Shown piece after piece: positions 61,233 to 64,000 of a DNA stretch of 64,000 bases. Positions within the stretch are counted from its first letter, which is position 1; the number at the start of each line of letters is the position of its first letter. Both the position numbers and the translations under genes were made by a program. The notes under the pieces are model-generated. The model did not search any database. It saw only the letters and a program-made list of their open reading frames with translations, and was not told where the DNA came from. This DNA is from Capitella teleta (lineage: Eukaryota; Annelida; Polychaeta; Capitellidae), in the NCBI GenBank assembly GCA_000328365.1, contig KB308652.1:29549-93548 (forward strand). Reading direction: 5' to 3'.

Positions 61233-64000
61233 TGAAGGTGAGGCATATAATTATATCCGCATTTAGAGAAAATAGCCAAAGTAGACTCTTACCTTTAGCA
61301 ATCAGTGAGCTTCACTCATGAACCCATGAAAACATACCATTATATATGTCCCTCTCAGTTAATGGAAATTCCGCCAAATGAAAGCGATGCGTTTTGAACT
61401 ATTGATACAGACTTCCAAGTACGCGTAATGGTGCGTATCTTGGATTGTAGTGGTGTTGACAATCAGAAAGTCGCAGTATTGAATATCTCAGGCGTATTTA
61501 TCAGGGCGAGGAACACACACTTAACGTTTAGTTGGAAATGCGTGGAATGTGTGAATATTTTATATGTACAAGATTCAACTCAACCGATCGAATTTTGCAA
61601 CAATCGCTGCCAATAGTTGCCTGCGCTCAACTCAGCACTGTTCTGGCGCAGTGATCACAGTCATAACATAAAAACGCTTCTCTTCTGACGTGTCCACTGA
61701 GATACTTGCTGTATGTTCGTGAGTGTCGTTTTTCCTTGGTCACAGTTTCAAAATTCTAGTTCTGGAGCAATTCGGTAATCAATATCAAATATTTTACTTC
61801 TACCCTACGAGTTCTACCTGTGTACGCATCAAGATGGTTAATTAGCTGCAATACCTTGCATCCAACATGTAAATGGAAGCTAATTGTGTGTGAATTTCAT
61901 GATACAGAATTAACTGATAACTATACATGACAGCACTAATTAATAATATTCCTGATATTGTCATATAATAACGCCACACCTCACAATAGCATTTCATTAC
62001 ATACATCCGCAGTTGGTAGAAATCAATGTACTCATTGCTCACCCAGCCACAAGGGTATAATGACATAGCACAACATGCCATTGTGTAATAGCCGTAAACC
62101 TAATGTTTCTGCCTTGAGATCTTCTTTATCATATTGCCCATTAATGACAGAGATCTTTGAGATAATTGCATCTTTGAGTAGTGCTGAAGTTTTACATTTA
62201 CCTGTTCACTGCCCTGAATCAAGACTCAGAAACAGGCCTTTTCCTTCTCACACTCTCAGTGCTTTGAACTGCTTTCGCAGTATTCATTGTGCCTTTCATC
62301 CTTTATTTCAGGCATAGTGTCAAAGGCTTTATTCAAGTCTAAATACATGAATATAGTCTATATGTATGCATAATCGGGTGACCTTTATTATTATAACCAC
62401 CGCGCTCTCATTTTCTTGATCATTTTCTAGGTCAAGTATCTTGTTTCCAGCCTTGTTTTTGCATGCAATGTAATTTCCGATATCACGTCTTTTGCAATCC
62501 AATTCTTTCGTTCTTTCATCATGTGATGAGTGGGTTGAGCCATCGATTCCCAGGGCAGGTATGTGTGCATCAAAGACGAAGAACAAAAGAGTCGGATAGT
62601 CAGGTGAATACTCATTACAATCAATGAGCACCTCGGGGTTTCAACTTAGCAATACAAGCCGCTTGATCCTGGTGCCATGTGCACAAATTCAATTCATTTT
62701 GATGATTATGTTAATATTAATATTCTCGTTTAATGATTTGATGATGTCCACTGTCACACACACCTACTGTTGGTCGAGTGAACTCTGAGGATTGGTATTG
62801 TCACTCTTGTGAAAGGGGTCTAATACATAATTAATCCACAATAGAATTCTGTATATTTAGATTATAGTGGCTTTGTACGCATTGAGTGACGATTTGCTGA
62901 AGTGCAGCTCTTTTATTTATTTATTTTTTATTTATTTTTTTTTTTTTTTTTTTTTTTTTAGCAATTTAGTGGTTGTTATGAATGACCCTCATCATATACA
63001 TAAGTATAATGTAGTTTTAATTGTACTAGTATATTCTCTCCCTACAATTATATTTCGCTGATCGGAGTAGTGTGCAGTCGAATTCGCTAGTGCCGTTTTG
63101 TACTTGACTTATAGTCTTGACCACGAGAATGGCTGCTCCACATGGCGCAGGCAATACTCTATTCCTACGCCGGAAGTAATACGTAGCATTATGCTGGTGA
63201 CCATTCCTGTGATCGCCCCCACTTTGTATAAAAAATCTGCGAGCTAGCTCTTTCGACGAGCATCGCCCACACACCAACAACGCTGATACCAACGACGTTA
63301 TCACCTGTTCGTGCATGCAGTCATCTGTGTAAATCGCGAAGTCTGATTTTATTGGATTGCAATTTTTAGCGATCAAGGACACCCCACGACAACATAACAG
63401 TGTTTACATTAATTATGAATAGTGTTAAGATGGCATCGAAGATGATACCCAATCAGAAATCTCTTTACGTGGAACAAACATTACATTTGGCATACTGCAT
63501 AAGCACAGGTTTCATACAAAATATCGGTCCTTTGTGCATAAAACGGTCACTATATACCAGGAATACCGTTGATTGCTTTTATTTCCTAAGACGCACACAG
63601 GTGTGTGAGGACTGAGTGAAGTGAATCAAGCACGTAAGCCAGGTATCAGGTAAATTAGGACCACAGTAGATGGCAAATAAGCACGAAAAGTGCCTTACAC
63701 GAGCAGCTCACGGCATTTCCTTCACTTGTAAGATGTAAGCATATTTAGGTGCAAAAGAAACGCGCCTCTTTGGTTGTGTTAAGACGGCATTCGGTGTATG
63801 CATTGCATAGACACGATTTTGCGTGTGTTGTAAGTTTATACATACTTAATATAATTGCACACATAATTTTCTTTCACTGCCAAATGCGACTTATGTTGAT
63901 TTTGTGCTGTTCGTGTCTTCCACACCAGCTGGCAGCATGTTATGATGTCCCATAACCGTGCTGCTCCTTTCGGCTGGCTCCTGCGTCACTTCAGCCTTTC
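61233..64000. other. Intergenic DNA to the window end
   Basis: No supported gene. A 118-codon minus-strand frame (63026-63382) shows no recognisable domain. Confidence 0.4.
62912..62960. repeat. TTTA/T-rich microsatellite
   Basis: TTTATTTATTTATTT units followed by an uninterrupted T run. Confidence 0.85.

Noticed and set aside
60742-61321. His/Thr/Ser-rich proteins of about 175 residues
   Set aside because: Products of reading the CA microsatellite in several frames.
1-64000. LTR or LINE elements
   Set aside because: I saw no long terminal repeats, reverse transcriptase or integrase motifs in any frame.

Overview
This is animal nuclear DNA: AT-rich, gene-poor, interspersed-repeat-rich, with spliced genes. 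Gene content (an alpha7-like nicotinic-type Cys-loop receptor subunit and two separate intronless Olig-family bHLH genes), tRNA-derived SINEs and many small inverted-repeat elements fit a marine invertebrate. An echinoderm or another ambulacrarian is my best guess, but nothing in the window fixes the phylum. One run of 50 Ns (28808-28857) marks an assembly gap inside a tandem array.

Layout. 1-10.2 kb: no gene found; the edge of a TTAA-flanked element, a SINE scrap, and a 1.18 kb TA-flanked inverted-repeat element (7633-8811). 10.2-14.2 kb, minus strand: exons 2 to 6 of a nicotinic-type receptor subunit, rebuilt here from five exons; a possible first exon lies at 27016-27082. 14.2-33.5 kb: no confident gene; a second TTAA element (18863-19567), SINE copies, and a 1.13 kb inverted-repeat element (27917-29047) filled with an exact 232-bp satellite that carries TTAGG-like units. 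33.6-34.6 kb, plus strand: a 350-residue disordered protein that I cannot assign to a family, with two protein-phosphatase-1 docking motifs. 34.6-46.5 kb: SINEs of three families, a 244-bp tandem repeat, a small inverted-repeat element and a strong DNA hairpin. 46.5-56.3 kb: two Olig-like genes in divergent orientation, 8.5 kb apart. 56.3-64 kb: no gene; a CA/CACCAT microsatellite of about 420 bp.

How the genes relate. The Olig pair looks like a local tandem duplication of neural or secretory-lineage transcription factors, with the 8.5 kb between them a likely shared regulatory domain. The receptor and the phosphatase-docking protein have no visible functional link to them. The points most worth following are the receptor, which has lost the aromatic and vicinal-cysteine ligand residues and appears to use a GC-AG intron; the SILK plus RVxF protein; the Olig pair with its shared terminal Cys-Phe-Cys; and the satellite-filled transposon.
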